A DNA stretch of 64,000 nt from Lineus longissimus (Eukaryota > Nemertea > Pilidiophora > Heteronemertea > Lineidae), in NCBI RefSeq assembly GCF_910592395.1, contig NC_088319.1:9922001-9986000 (forward strand), in the 5' to 3' direction. Position numbers and translations under genes: made by a program. Below are positions 9,563 through 19,573 of the stretch, one piece after another. The notes under the pieces are model-generated. The model was not told the DNA's origin. It did no database searches and worked only from the letters and a program-made list of their open reading frames with translations. Position 1 is the stretch's first letter. Each line of letters starts with the position of its first letter.

Positions 9563-9947
9563 TATTCCCAACAGGCATAGACAGATATACCGAGTTGGTT
9601 AATACGGTGTTCTCATAAATCAATTGTTTTAGACAGAGTAAATTTTAGAGACATTTACAGTTAACGAAATTTACAGTTTTAGATACATTTGGAGTTTTAG
9701 ACACGTTTACAGTTTGACATTTGGAGTTGGAGACATTTGCAGGACTTGGGTTGAGTACACCTACCGTCAGCTGGGCATCTTAACACAGAGTTTAAATGAC
9801 AATGTCTACTTAATTGCAAAAATATAGGGACTGACAGCTCATGAGCTCCTGTTTTATACATTGTTACTATTGTTTAAACCTTTAAAGTTGAAGTTAAAGT
9901 TGAAATAAAACATTTATAACGTCCTTCAAGGCTTTTTTGCAGTATAT
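9563..9947 (+). other. 3' untranslated region of the pogo-like transposase
   Basis: Between the stop and the right motif cluster. Contains a run of loosely repeated ATTTA/GAGTTTTAGACA units at about 9640-9740 and an AATAAA at about 9904-9909 that could serve for polyadenylation. Confidence 0.45.
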
Positions 9948-10022
9948 GGGGCGAGTCCGCCGCGCAGCGGCGGACTCGCCTCACTAGGGGGCGAACTCGC
10001 CCCAGCACGGGGCGAGTTCGCC
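9948..10022. promoter_or_regulatory. Right subterminal cluster of 14-bp GGGGCG motifs
   Basis: Four copies or near copies at about 9948 (direct), 9969 (inverted), 9988 (a self-complementary GGGGCGAACTCGCCCC) and 10009 (direct) lie within 75 bases. A further inverted copy overlaps the right terminal repeat at about 10185. The arrangement mirrors the left cluster. Confidence 0.7.
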
Positions 10023-10185
10023 TACCATGCCTATTTTTTTCCAATACATTTTGATCAAAGATTACAAGGGCAATATGTCTGAAACAGAATTTTGTTCAAA
10101 GCTATAAGTTATAGCTATGTTATGGAAAAGAAATCACTTGATTTGAGGGAACTGGTTGAGAGCTAGAGACAAAAATGAAAAAGGG

Positions 10186-10208
10186 GACGGACACGCCCCT
10201 TTCTCCCC
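10186..10208 (-). repeat. Right terminal inverted repeat of the pogo-like element
   Basis: Reverse complement of the left end; followed immediately by TA and then CTGCAAATG, which is also found just outside the left end. Confidence 0.93.
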
Positions 10209-10265
10209 TACTGCAAATGAAGATATGCGTCATATCGTCATATATAACATTTTGGGTTAACCACA

Positions 10266-10511
10266 CCATGGGTCTTTTGTACATGAAGTTTACATGTACC
10301 AGTCTTCATTCAGATCGCCCCAGTCTTCCTTGCAGTCACCAACATTGTCAACCACACCAATCAGCGTTTGCACCAGCTGTAAACGTTCCAAGATCAATTC
10401 AAATGCATTGTCATTTAAATTGCAAACATCAAAGCCGTAGTTCTCAAAATAGCCAAAACTGATATTACATCTTGTTTCGCGTTGAAGCTCTTCTTTTGTT
10501 ATTCCCTCCAA
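10266..10511 (-). pseudogene. Unrecognised coding-like fragment, right copy of the inverted pair
   Basis: The minus strand reads 73 codons ending ...VGDCKEDWGDLNEDWYM and a stop at 10290, then continues in homology with the left copy at 6340-6435 through the putative 3' untranslated sequence. The acidic, non-repetitive translation looks like a real C-terminus, but I do not recognise the family. The two copies converge on the pogo insertion. They may be the ends of a host element into which the pogo transposon jumped, or two paralogous fragments. The similarity covers only the last 20 or so codons. Confidence 0.5.
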
Positions 10512-10560
10512 TGCTCAGTGTCAGCGGCAAATTCTATAATGGGGGAGCCCCAGCTTGGTG

Positions 10561-10885
10561 TCAAGTTAGTTAGTTAAAGTCGGCTGGGCTATTGCCCTAG
10601 ACGTGAACGGCTCATCCGGCCGGATCTTATCCCGGAGTCCGTATAGTATTTTAAGTAAAAGTGACTAGGAGTATTACTCCCCCTCGATAGGGTGCTGGTC
10701 TATCGCAGGGTAACTTCCCAGGCAAGCCTGGTACCCATTTACTCCTGGGTGGAGAGGAGCAAGTAGGGTAAAGTGCCTTGCCAAAGGACACAAAGATGAA
10801 ACAGTGTTGATCCGTCTGAGTACCGAACCTACGATCTCCTGGTTACAAGCCCGGCATTCTTACCACTCTGCCACTGATCCCTCGA
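10561..10885 (-). mobile_element. tRNA-derived SINE
   Basis: On the minus strand the right part reads TGGCAGAGTGGTAAGAATGC (A box) and then, about 35 bases on, GGTTCGGTACTC (B box): a tRNA-like RNA polymerase III promoter without a clean cloverleaf. The body contains AGTGCCTTGCCAAAGGACAC, resembling the conserved central domain of metazoan SINEs of the Deu/Nin kind. Ends are approximate. Confidence 0.65.
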
Positions 10886-10943
10886 GGTGCCAAGAGCCAA
10901 GGCCAAGAGCAATGCGTTATTTCATTCAGTTGGGGCAATGGGT

Positions 10944-11957
10944 GAGGTCAAATTTCTGAATTAACACAAGTGTTCGAGTTCGTGTTAACCTCAGCCCGAA
11001 AAAAAACATGGTTGGAGTAAACACCGGGTGAACACCACGTACACTACAAGTTAACACTCAGTCAACACTGAGTTAACTCCAGCCGTCTCCAGAATTTCGA
11101 AATGTGTGATAATCTTCGGTCACGTCCTCCAAGTCCTGTTCCATCCGACATAGTAGCTTGTGAAGTGGTTCTTCGGCAGATGCGGGGACCTTTGGAAATT
11201 TTCATGGCGAAAACCAGCCACAGCTTGAATCATTGGTATAAACAACGTGGCTGCGTAGTTAACGCTGACACTTGTCGATACAAGACCACCATTGATTTTT
11301 TAAGCCTTTTAGCAGTTAAATTGTCAATGTTTGACCGCGTCGCATCAAATACTGCGTGGGGTCGTGAATCTGAAATTTTGATATGATATTCCCGACAGTC
11401 GGGCAAGTAAATGGTTAAAAGTAAAATAGTAGTTGACCACGGAAATTTTTTGATAATTGACAAATTGTACAAACGTTGATATTTCCACTCTCTAGCCAAC
11501 TGGCAGAAACATCTCAAAACATGCCAAATTAGCAAAATTGAAATTTAATTTTTTCATCAAATAATTTCTGTAGACTTGCCACACCAAATATCTTTTCGAT
11601 ACCTCTCCAAATATGCACTTGACAGTCAAAAACATACTCGCGTCTAATTGATAGGTCTGGAAGCTCCAACCTATGAATATTCAATGGTGGCCTTGTCTCT
11701 GACCTCAAAAACTGTTAACTCAGAGTTAACCTCTAGGGGGTTAGTGTCAGCCTAATGCAATCCGTAATATAAATTTTCCTGATAAATTCCTGGTGCTCAG
11801 GTTAACTCTGAGTAAACTCAGAGTTAACACTAACTCCCGAGCCAAAAAGCATTAACTTTGGATTAACTCTGGGTTACTCGACACTTTGTCAAACCTCATG
11901 GTTAACACTGGAGTTAGTGTTAGTGTTAACTCTGAGTTAACCGAGGGATTTGACCTC
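10944..11957. mobile_element. 1-kb DNA element rich in GTTAAC palindromes
   Basis: GAGGTCAAAT at 10944 is repeated inverted as ATTTGACCTC ending at 11957. Inside both ends (about 10960-11090 and 11710-11945) are many overlapping GAGTTAAC/GTTAACTC half-sites, such as AACTCTGAGTTAAC. The centre has weak ORFs on both strands (for example 11102-11386) with no recognisable family. Probably a non-autonomous DNA transposon; class unknown. Confidence 0.5.
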
Positions 11958-12725
11958 GCACATTATATTCTAAAAACAATGATAATGATAGAAAACAGAA
12001 AAACACCTGATTGTAATAATAAATGATGCAGATTTTATTTGCATTGATACAATAGCGTGTACATCGCTTATCAAGGCAGATTCCACTCCACAACTACAAT
12101 TAGTTCGTTCACCAGTGATGCTGTCTATTGCTAGTATAGCCGGCCACAATCTAGCGGATACAGCGCCACCTCTCAGTAAATCAGAGAACTAGCAAACGCA
12201 ATTTGAGCTTCTCATCATGCTCTGCGCCCATATGGGATCGTGCAAAAACTAATAATGGCCTTCATCGTACTGCAACATCCAAGCACCCTGTTATTACGTA
12301 ATGCCACCTTCACATGTATCTGTAGATCCTCTGGTCAGTTTCTATACTAAAGGTGGGTTTTCATGGTCAAGTTGTTGACAGAAAAGCTCTTTTATCTGCC
12401 CGAAAACCGAAGCCCAGCATAGGCCTGAGAGTGAGACTCAATGATGCCACAGATTAGAACATAACAAGATGCGTCTCATTTGGAATTTTAGCAAAAATAC
12501 TGTGTCGATGTTATTTAGCCTGCTTAGGCGCTTATTACATGCAATGTAGGCCTTTTGTGACGTCACCATAGCGTCACTCGCCAGATTGATGCCGTCAGAC
12601 ACCGTCACGACGTCGGACACCGTCATGACGAAGCGATTTCCTAAATATTGGGACCATTCATGTTGCCTTAGTCTAAGGCTCATCTTTACCATACAAGAAA
12701 CCAATATATCGTTTAATTAAGATAC
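11958..12725. other. Non-coding, nothing recognised
   Basis: No convincing ORF or full repeat. A short cluster of GACACCGTCA(C/T)GACG near 12597-12630 is a local tandem repeat. Confidence 0.35.
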
Positions 12726-13044
12726 TCTAAAACCTCGAGTACAAGGAATGAGGCTCTGCCCCCATTCATTACAATGGAGGAGGGATTCTAAAACCACAAT
12801 GTCAATTCTAAAGAAACGACACAATAGGGTCTCTTTTATTAGAAGAAATGGGCCTACTATAACCAGTGATGTTGATTTCATTTCACTGTCAATGTCAGCC
12901 AAGATCAGAGCAAGATTATAACACATGCGACTCCACTGGCCCATGACATTGATAAAAGAATAATACCTGACTATTGGCCCATCCCCATTCAAACCATTGT
13001 AATGATTGGGGGCGGAGCCTCGTTCGTGGTATCCGAGATTTTAG
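12726..13044. mobile_element. MITE with about 50-bp terminal inverted repeats
   Basis: The first 51 bases (CTAAAACCTCG...CATTACAATGG) match the reverse complement of the last 51 (CCATTGTAATG...CGAGATTTTAG) at about 80%. The 319-bp element has no coding capacity. Target duplication not clear. Confidence 0.7.
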
Positions 13045-13442
13045 ATTATATACAAAGACCTAACAATTAAGCGTCACGCTAAGCAAGCACGTCCTGATTG
13101 GTGGTACCGCGACGCAGTTATCATTGTTTGAAATTACAATTGCTTTCGTGACGAACGTGATCAGTTTTAGGTTCATTTTAGAGGGGGAGGGAGGGTCTAT
13201 TCATTCACCACATTTTGCCAAACGCGGCATATCAAGCACGTTTATCATCTTACCCGGACAAAAACTGATGCATCACTATTAGCAGCTATATCCTGGCTGT
13301 GACAGTTGCGGCCGATCACGCGGCGGCAATATTGAAAATGTACGGCAGCAACCGTTTTAGGGGGGTCTGTTCATTTGATATAAGGCTTCGCCCAACGAAA
13401 ACAAATGCAACTTTTATGGTATTTATTCACGGCATTAATAAA

Positions 13443-13670
13443 TGTGACTCGCTCTACCAAAACTAGGCGCTTGTCGCATTTGAACTTGACAGGTTGATAC
13501 GGACTTGTTGTTCATTTCCCTATTGTATAGTAGACCTTTTGTGAAATCTGTTACAAACTGATTTGGTCACATTTCACAAAAGGTCTACAATAGGGAAATG
13601 AACAACAAGTCCGTATCAACCTGTCAAGTTCAGATGCGACAAGCGCCTAGTTTTGGTAGAGCGGGTCACA
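13443..13670. mobile_element. Fold-back element of the TGTGACC family, near-perfect hairpin
   Basis: Arms of about 100 bases (13443-13545 and 13568-13670) are almost exact reverse complements, with about 20 bases of loop. Same family as the copies near 28.5 and 45.4-45.9 kb, which share the CGACAAGCGCCTGGTTTTG-type ends and the TTGTTCATTTC core. The high arm identity suggests a young copy or arm homogenisation. Confidence 0.8.
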
Positions 13671-14318
13671 AATTAAGGAAACCTTAATGTAGCTGCCTGA
13701 TTTTGGATGAGATTTCTCCAAGATAGATACTTGTCCGCGCTCTCTAAAAATCATCCCATAATTTCATGGGTCCTCCCGAGAAGCCATTTTCATGGCATGC
13801 TGCGAATGACGTCATAAATCTGGCGAGTGACGCAATCGTGACTTTACAGGTGCCCGACAATAAATAGTATTTTTCGCTGAAATTATTTGCCGAGAGAAAA
13901 TATGATCTTTAGGAAGTCTTAACAACGTCTAATGTATGTACATTTAACCCCCCACACCATCCTCATGCATATTCTTGGATGATGATACCTGTAAGAGATA
14001 ATGATATCATTTTTTTCAACTCCAACACATACAATGCTCAGAGTGATCACGCATGAAGAAAATATCAACTTTTTAGCATTATGGTACCAAATATATTCTC
14101 CACAACCACTAGAGCTTTGGCTTCAGGAAACCAACGTCCAGCCTGTCAGAGGATGCTTCCCACCCGCCCCACTATGTAACATATTGATTACTTTCTGCAT
14201 TAGAATAGCACCATATCATTCATCTTCTGCAGATGCAAACCTCAAAGACGAGGTTCATTCTATTTCATTGTTAAAACGTGCTCCTCTGGTAATGCTAGTC
14301 TAAGCCTACGGTATCTCT
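13671..14318. other. Non-coding, nothing recognised
   Basis: A 100-codon frame at 14001-14303 is open but has no recognisable composition or motif, and I do not annotate it as a gene. Confidence 0.35.
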
Positions 14319-14531
14319 TAAAGGGACAATATAGACAGCAGCTAGGCAGGCAAGATAAAGTTACACAAAGTCGCCAATAGGGGTCACTCATATCTCACAG
14401 TACGTCGCAATGATTTACGCTTGTATGAGGAATATATTTAGTGCCGAGTCTGACATGACCAAGGGCCCTTAATGTGATACTAGTCACTTGAAGATGGCCA
14501 AATTAGCCTGTCTGCTCCTGCCTATAGACCG
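14319..14531. mobile_element. MITE, GCAGCTAGGCAGGCAAG family, copy 1
   Basis: About 215 bp starting AAAGGGACAATATAG and ending in CTGCCTATAG, which are imperfect inverted repeats. Two more copies lie at 21961-22183 and 24644-24863 in SEC62 introns. Shared diagnostic core: AAGATAAAGTTACAC. Confidence 0.75.
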
Positions 14532-14883
14532 GAGGCGTTCCTTATACAGTCACATGTGAATCACCAGCGAAATGAATCAAACAAGGGACAACCATCTTGG
14601 TGCCAAAAAATACAACAGCCTTTTTTGAGAATATGACATCATACCATGTCAAGTCCAACAACGACATCATGAAGTCGCCGACAGTTGGAGACTTGCACCA
14701 ATGACGCACCTTGCTGCGCAAGAGGTTGCTAATTGACGTAATGTACAATCTTGCAACTTCACACGATAATGGCGGCCTTCATCGACCAGTGGGGTTTTTG
14801 TTGGGAATGGCCAGCCAAACATAAAGGGGCCAATTACAACCATATGCGACCTGATATCCGCTTCGGAGTGGATATCAGGTCGT

Positions 14884-15120
14884 TTTTGGGTAGTTTTAAA
14901 TGGTTTCTGGGTAGTTTAAATAGTTTCTGGGTAGTTTTGAATGGTTTCTTGGTAGTATAAAATAGTTTCTGGGTAGTTTAAAATAGTTTCTGGGTAGTTT
15001 TAAATGGTTTCTGGGTAGTTTTAAATGGTTTCTGGGTAGTTTTAAATGGTTTCTGGGTAGTTTTAAATGGTTTCTGGGTAGTTTTAAATGGTTTCTGGGT
15101 AGTTTTGAATAGTTTCTGGG
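14884..15120. repeat. 21-bp minisatellite, left half
   Basis: About eleven units of TTTCTGGGTAGTTTTAAATG with minor variants (some units lose a T or swap GG/AG). The array continues at 15940-16117. The two halves were one array split by the Tigger-like element at 15123-15937. Because 21 is a multiple of three, a long spurious minus-strand frame with a 7-residue repeat results. Confidence 0.92.
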
Positions 15121-15122
15121 TA

Positions 15123-15937
15123 CAGTAGAACCTCCCTCAGCGGACACCTCTGCCAGGCGGACACCTCTACATAACGGACACGTCCGGCCAGTCCCGATTT
15201 TTTCTAAGTCATTTCCAATAACAAAAACCTCTGTACGGCGGACACCTCTCTATTCCGAATTGCGGACAGGGCGATAGCCAATTTTTGGTCCAATTCCCTC
15301 CCAATTACGGACAGTTGGCAAAAACAAAGACTTCCCGCTTGCGCTTGGAGAGTCAAGTAGGCCCGACAGGTGTGATATTTGCGCAATTAATCAACGTAAT
15401 TACCCCATGGCATTGTGTTTTTGTATCCTAATTAAGCCGCGGCATTGGCATTGTGTTTTTGTATCCTAATTAAGCCGCGGCATTTGTTTACTCATCTTTT
15501 CAACTAATCACATAGGCCTATTGTGACAACGGACACTCATAAATCCACGCGGTTTTGTCAGTGTTGCGGCGAATATGCGTTAGTGGAGAAATTAGAAAAA
15601 ATTAATTATTTATCAAAGGTGGCTGATGGACAGAAATTATGGTGTTTTTTCACACATTATGACATGTCCAGGAGATTTTGCAATAAAAGGTTATTCACGC
15701 TCTGAGTTCCAAAGTATCTCACGTCATTCAACGCAACATCACAAGCAAATACCGGTCAGCCAACAGGTTTAAAGTTTCTACGCTAGATGTCGACACAGAG
15801 AAAACCAAGACCTGCAAGGCGGGAACTTCAAATCCACCTATCGGACGATTTGGCATAACCTCTCTATTGCGGACACCTCTCTATTGCGGACACCTGGGCC
15901 CAGTCCCATGGGTGTCCGCAATAGAGAGGTTGTACTG
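15123..15937. mobile_element. Pogo/Tigger-like non-autonomous element, 815 bp (longest copy)
   Basis: Begins CAGTAGAACCTCC and ends with the complement of CAGTACAACCTCTC, each bordered by TA (15121-15122, 15938-15939). It sits cleanly inside the 21-bp minisatellite, which proves insertion. The CGGACACCTC motif is repeated near both ends. The interior is longer than in the ten 170-180-bp relatives in this window and includes a 38-bp tandem duplication at about 15410-15485. A 60-codon frame (15523-15705) shows no transposase motif. Confidence 0.88.
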
Positions 15938-15939
15938 TA

Positions 15940-16117
15940 GTTTTAAATGGTTTCTGGGTAGTTTTAAATAGTTTCTGGGTAGTTTTAAATGGTTTCTGGG
16001 TAGTTTTAAATGGTTTCTGGGTAGTTTTAAATAGTTTCTGGGTAGTTTTAAATGGTTTTTGGGTAGTTTTAAATGGTTTCTGGGTAGTTTTAAATAGTTT
16101 CTGGGTAGTTTTAAATG
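15940..16117. repeat. 21-bp minisatellite, right half
   Basis: About eight further units of the same 21-bp repeat, in the same orientation and register as the left half. Confidence 0.92.
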
Positions 16118-16605
16118 GTCGCTGTGAACACAGTATTGAAGAGCAGTGCAGCTCTTATCCATATACTCTTTAAGGTGGCAGCAGTAGTTACTGCTGCTGT
16201 TATCTGTACTGATAGGTTTGCACTAGTATTTCCAGAGGGCCACATACATGTCATCAATTTCATAACCAAACCTGGCCAACTCATAACGGTCCATCCCACT
16301 GGTAAGGGATAGACTGATATCCATCAACAGGCATTAAAAGAGTTTGAATTCCACTGTTTAAATAATATGTGCATGTTAATAAAGTAACCCCCACAAGATT
16401 ACCCTGTACACTGACAATGCAACAAGGGAAAACAAGGAAATGAAAGACCAACATATGTTGCAAAATTCACAAGTGACATAGTTAGAAAGGTAGCAGAATT
16501 CTTGAAATTTCATTTGGATCATGCAGAACTCGGAGTCCAAAATCATCACACACTTTTGGCCCCATTACATTTATTTCAATTTCAGTCTTGTGAACCCAGC
16601 AGATG

Positions 16606-16911
16606 TTAACCTCTTGACTACCGCCGACAGCTATAGCGGTTGCAATCAAATACACGTGTTTACCGCCTACCGCTTGAGCGGTCGCTATAATAAACCTTTG
16701 TGTGTATTGTTTGGTATGATCTGGCTCGGCTCTACTGGTGTATAGTGACTCAGGCATGTCGTCTGCTACCCACCAACTTGTCCCAAGTCGTATAGATGGC
16801 GCTGCGGTGGCAGCGAAGACAGAGGTTTTGCCAGATGCACGTGGCGGCACAATGATACCAAAAAGGTCAGGGTATGGAATGGTTCGAATGGCCCGGTAGT
16901 CACGAGGTTAA
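16606..16911. mobile_element. TTAA-flanked MITE (piggyBac- or Kolobok-type)
   Basis: TTAA at 16606 is followed by CCTCTTGACTACCG. The complement CGGTAGTCACGAGG precedes TTAA at 16908-16911. A 14-bp inverted repeat plus TTAA duplication suggests piggyBac/Kolobok mobilisation; 306 bp, no coding capacity. Confidence 0.7.
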
Positions 16912-17099
16912 AATGATCCAGAATCACATCGAATTCAACTCATCTATTGTGATCCATCTTAACCAAGATGATCAGGACACACAATTCTAGGCTTTAAAGA
17001 AGAATCTCTCGCGATAATGACGGGTCGACACTCACAATAATAACAGAGTGCCAGTGTAGAGAGAATAACAATGCATCTGAAATTCGCACAAAGAGCTTT

Positions 17100-17624
17100 A
17101 GCACCCTGGAGAATCTATTCCCCAAATTGCCGAGCATCTTAGCAGGCCTTCCAGTTTGCCGAGCTTGACTCTCCTGGGAAAGGAAAATTTAGTTTTAAAA
17201 TAAAGTTAGAAAAACTGCATTGTTTGGTCTTTCAAGGAAATATTCTTGTGTTCATCTGGTGATAAGGTTCTTTAAGCATGATTGGCATCAAATAAAGAGA
17301 AAAATGCACTGCTGGTTTGTCCTATGGAAAGCGAACAAATTTTAAAATATGCACGGATGGATTTTGTGCTTGCACCAAAGAGTAACCCGCTCGTTAATTA
17401 ACCTCGAAATTTAGTGCATATGATGACATATTGTCCATGTTACTAGATGGACAGAGCTTATTTCAGAAAATTTACCAACGAGCACACTTTTTGGATGTTT
17501 TTCTTGTGAGGCAGCCATTCTCCCAGGCACCAAGGAGCACTATCCAGGGCAGTCTGCTTGTTGGAAGACCTGATAAGATGCTCGGCAATCTGGGGAATTC
17601 ATTATCCAGGGTGTTTAGTGGGGA
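17100..17624. mobile_element. Fold-back element with 50-70 bp arms
   Basis: CACCCTGGAGAATCTATTCC at about 17101 and its downstream bases, including TTGCCGAGCATCTTA, recur inverted at about 17572-17623. The internal 400 bp shows no recognised coding sequence. Confidence 0.65.
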
Positions 17625-17699
17625 TTTCCTGATGCAGTGTGTTCTCTGACTTTTGGTTGGAACATACTGGCGTTTGCCATGTTTTTTATGCAATACCAC

Positions 17700-17857
17700 T
17701 TTGTCATTTGATAATTTGAAAAATGTCATACTTTCATACTTTCACAGTTTCATCATCATTAAATGGTATAACAACACATTTGTCATTTGATAATTTGAAA
17801 AATGTCATACTTTCATACTTTCACAGTTTCATCAACATTAAATGGTATAACAACACA
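17700..17857. repeat. 79-bp tandem duplication
   Basis: Two consecutive copies (17700-17778 and 17779-17857) beginning TTTGTCATTTGATAATTTG, differing by about one base. Confidence 0.9.
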
Positions 17858-17971
17858 AGAGAGAAACTTACATCTTAGAATCATGGATAACAAAAGACTC
17901 GGTACATAGAGGACAATGAGAAACCTGGGATGCACTTCGATTGATCACCCAAGTAGCTGTGTGAGTGTATA

Positions 17972-18355
17972 GCCGCACTTACACCACCTGAAAATGGACC
18001 ACCAATCTTGGTTCGGGAACCAATGCCGCACCATCGAAAATCCACCAAGCGCTTACACCAGCGCTGCAGCTAGTTATAAAATCCGGCTACAGATGGCGCG
18101 CAAACAATAAGCAGAACGCGGAAAGCCTTGGCAGAAAGCGCCATTTCGAAAGCGCCGCCTGGAGCCGAACCATTTGCGCGTACACCACGACAAAGCCGAG
18201 CTTTTAACAAGCCGGGCGAATTTGGACCATCAAGCTTGGTGGGACAAATTCGCTCGGCAATTTGTATCGGCAATGGATTGCCGAACCAATTTGTCGCGGC
18301 AATGTGGTGGTGTAAGTGCAATTGGTCCACCAATATTTCGTGGTGTAAGCGCAGC
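17972..18355. mobile_element. MITE with CTTACACCAC terminal repeats
   Basis: GCCGCACTTACACCACC at the left and its imperfect complement GGTGTAAGCGCAGC at the right bound a 384-bp GC-rich unit. Additional CTTACACCA motifs inside (about 18050 and 18310) repeat the end sequence. It stands out from the AT-rich flanks. Confidence 0.6.
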
Positions 18356-19271
18356 TTATAAACCTTTTGAAAGTGATATCGAGAAGTTTGCTCTCACCCT
18401 ATAAACAAGGGCACAAAATCCTGCAAAGGCATGTCACATGTCACAATTAGCCAGGCACCATGTTCAACAATGACATTTAACTTCCACACCCTGTGCTGCC
18501 ATTTGCATTTTTTGCCACTGCTAAGGTTTTGAAAGCACAGAACAGGCCCTGCCTTTAGTTTAATACACATAGAGCACAAGCGGCAATGACTTTCAATTTT
18601 AATACCGTACCATCACCTCATAAGCCCGCTGGCAACCATAATAAATGCATATCCAACCCAAAACAATAACCCGTTCCTGTGGTACTGTCAGTATTTACAG
18701 AAAGTGCGATGATAAAATTATTGATCAAATCAATACCCCAATAAACGCAGTCAATTTCAAACATTTCAAATTACCAGACAACAGATCCAAAGTGGGACCT
18801 AATTATGGTCCTCTAAACCGCTGGCCTGATTTTAGAAATGTCTTCACTGACTGTCCTGTCGAGGCCAAGTCTGCTGGGTTTAACCATCCAGGAATGTGGT
18901 GCCACTGATCTGATTTTGACCCATCACGTATCTCACCAGTGCGAGAAGCCACCCTAGTCATCGTCAAGACGGTCCAAGATACTCAGTTCAAAGCAGACTT
19001 GGAGAGTTTAAAGGACAATGGCCACGTGAAGGCCAAGGAGAAGCACTTCTGGCATCTCCTAACCACACTCAAATGAATGAAACAACTTTCATGCTACAGC
19101 AATAATGTTGCAAGTGACATGCACAACATCGACATAGGTCTCATAAGCCACTTTTGAGTCACTGAAAAAGTAATTTTAACGTCCAGTTTTCTCAAAATAC
19201 TCGACAGACCGACAAACTGAACACAATACTGGAAATCACCAGCAAAATTCAAAATCTCCGTCTCTCTCTTG
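18356..19271 (-). other. Region downstream of SEC62, possible 3' untranslated region
   Basis: Nothing coding recognised apart from a weak 87-codon plus-strand frame (18645-18908) that I cannot support. The part nearest 19271 is presumably SEC62 3' untranslated sequence; its end is not determined. Confidence 0.4.
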
Positions 19272-19573
19272 CTACTCGGCCGCCTGCGAATCCTCCGTCT
19301 CTGTCACTTCACTTTTATCAACTATTTCAAAGTTTTCCTCCGACCCCGAACTGTCGCCAGACTTATCCTTTTCATTGTCACTATTTTTGTCTTTTTCGGT
19401 TTTGGAATCTTTTTCATCAGTTTTTTCTTTCTTTTCCTTCTCCATGAAATCGTGCTTATAGAGCGGTTTGAATGAATCGATAATGCCAACGTCCTCCATT
19501 AGATTGGGGAATAACCAGAAATGATGTTTTCCCATCGTCACTGCCCAGATGATGCAGAACATCACTGAACGGA
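19272..19573 (-). CDS. SEC62: SEC62 coding exon 9 with C-terminal LIR-like motif
   Basis: Encodes the end of span 2, MGKHHFWLFPNL, DSFKPLYKHDF and a charged tail containing SEENFEIVDKSE (FEIV codons at 19320-19331). Stop at 19272-19274. Confidence 0.95.

Larger units (their letters stand above)
6561..10208 (+). mobile_element. Pogo-like DNA transposon encoding a transposase-OTU-PHD fusion
   Basis: The 3648-bp element is bounded by 21-bp perfect terminal inverted repeats beginning GGGGAGAAAGGGGCGTGTCC, each next to a TA (6559-6560 and 10209-10210), as expected for pogo/Tc1-mariner TA targeting. It carries one long intact ORF and two subterminal clusters of a GC-rich 14-bp motif. The flanks also share a longer direct repeat (TACTGCAAATG at 6548-6558 and 10209-10219), so a 9-bp duplication with ends TAGGGG...CCCCTA is an alternative reading. 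Intact ends, intact ORF and intact catalytic residues suggest a young, possibly active copy. Confidence 0.93.

Noticed and set aside
10850-10885. tRNA gene on the minus strand
   Set aside because: A and B boxes are visible but the sequence does not fold into a full cloverleaf with paired acceptor stem, and it continues into a SINE body.
14896-15147. Minus-strand frame with a 7-residue LPRNHLK repeat (also 15881-16162)
   Set aside because: It is the translation of a 21-bp minisatellite whose unit is a multiple of three; no start context, splice or family support.
16482-16850. 122-codon minus-strand frame
   Set aside because: It lies largely inside the TTAA MITE and has no family similarity I recognise.
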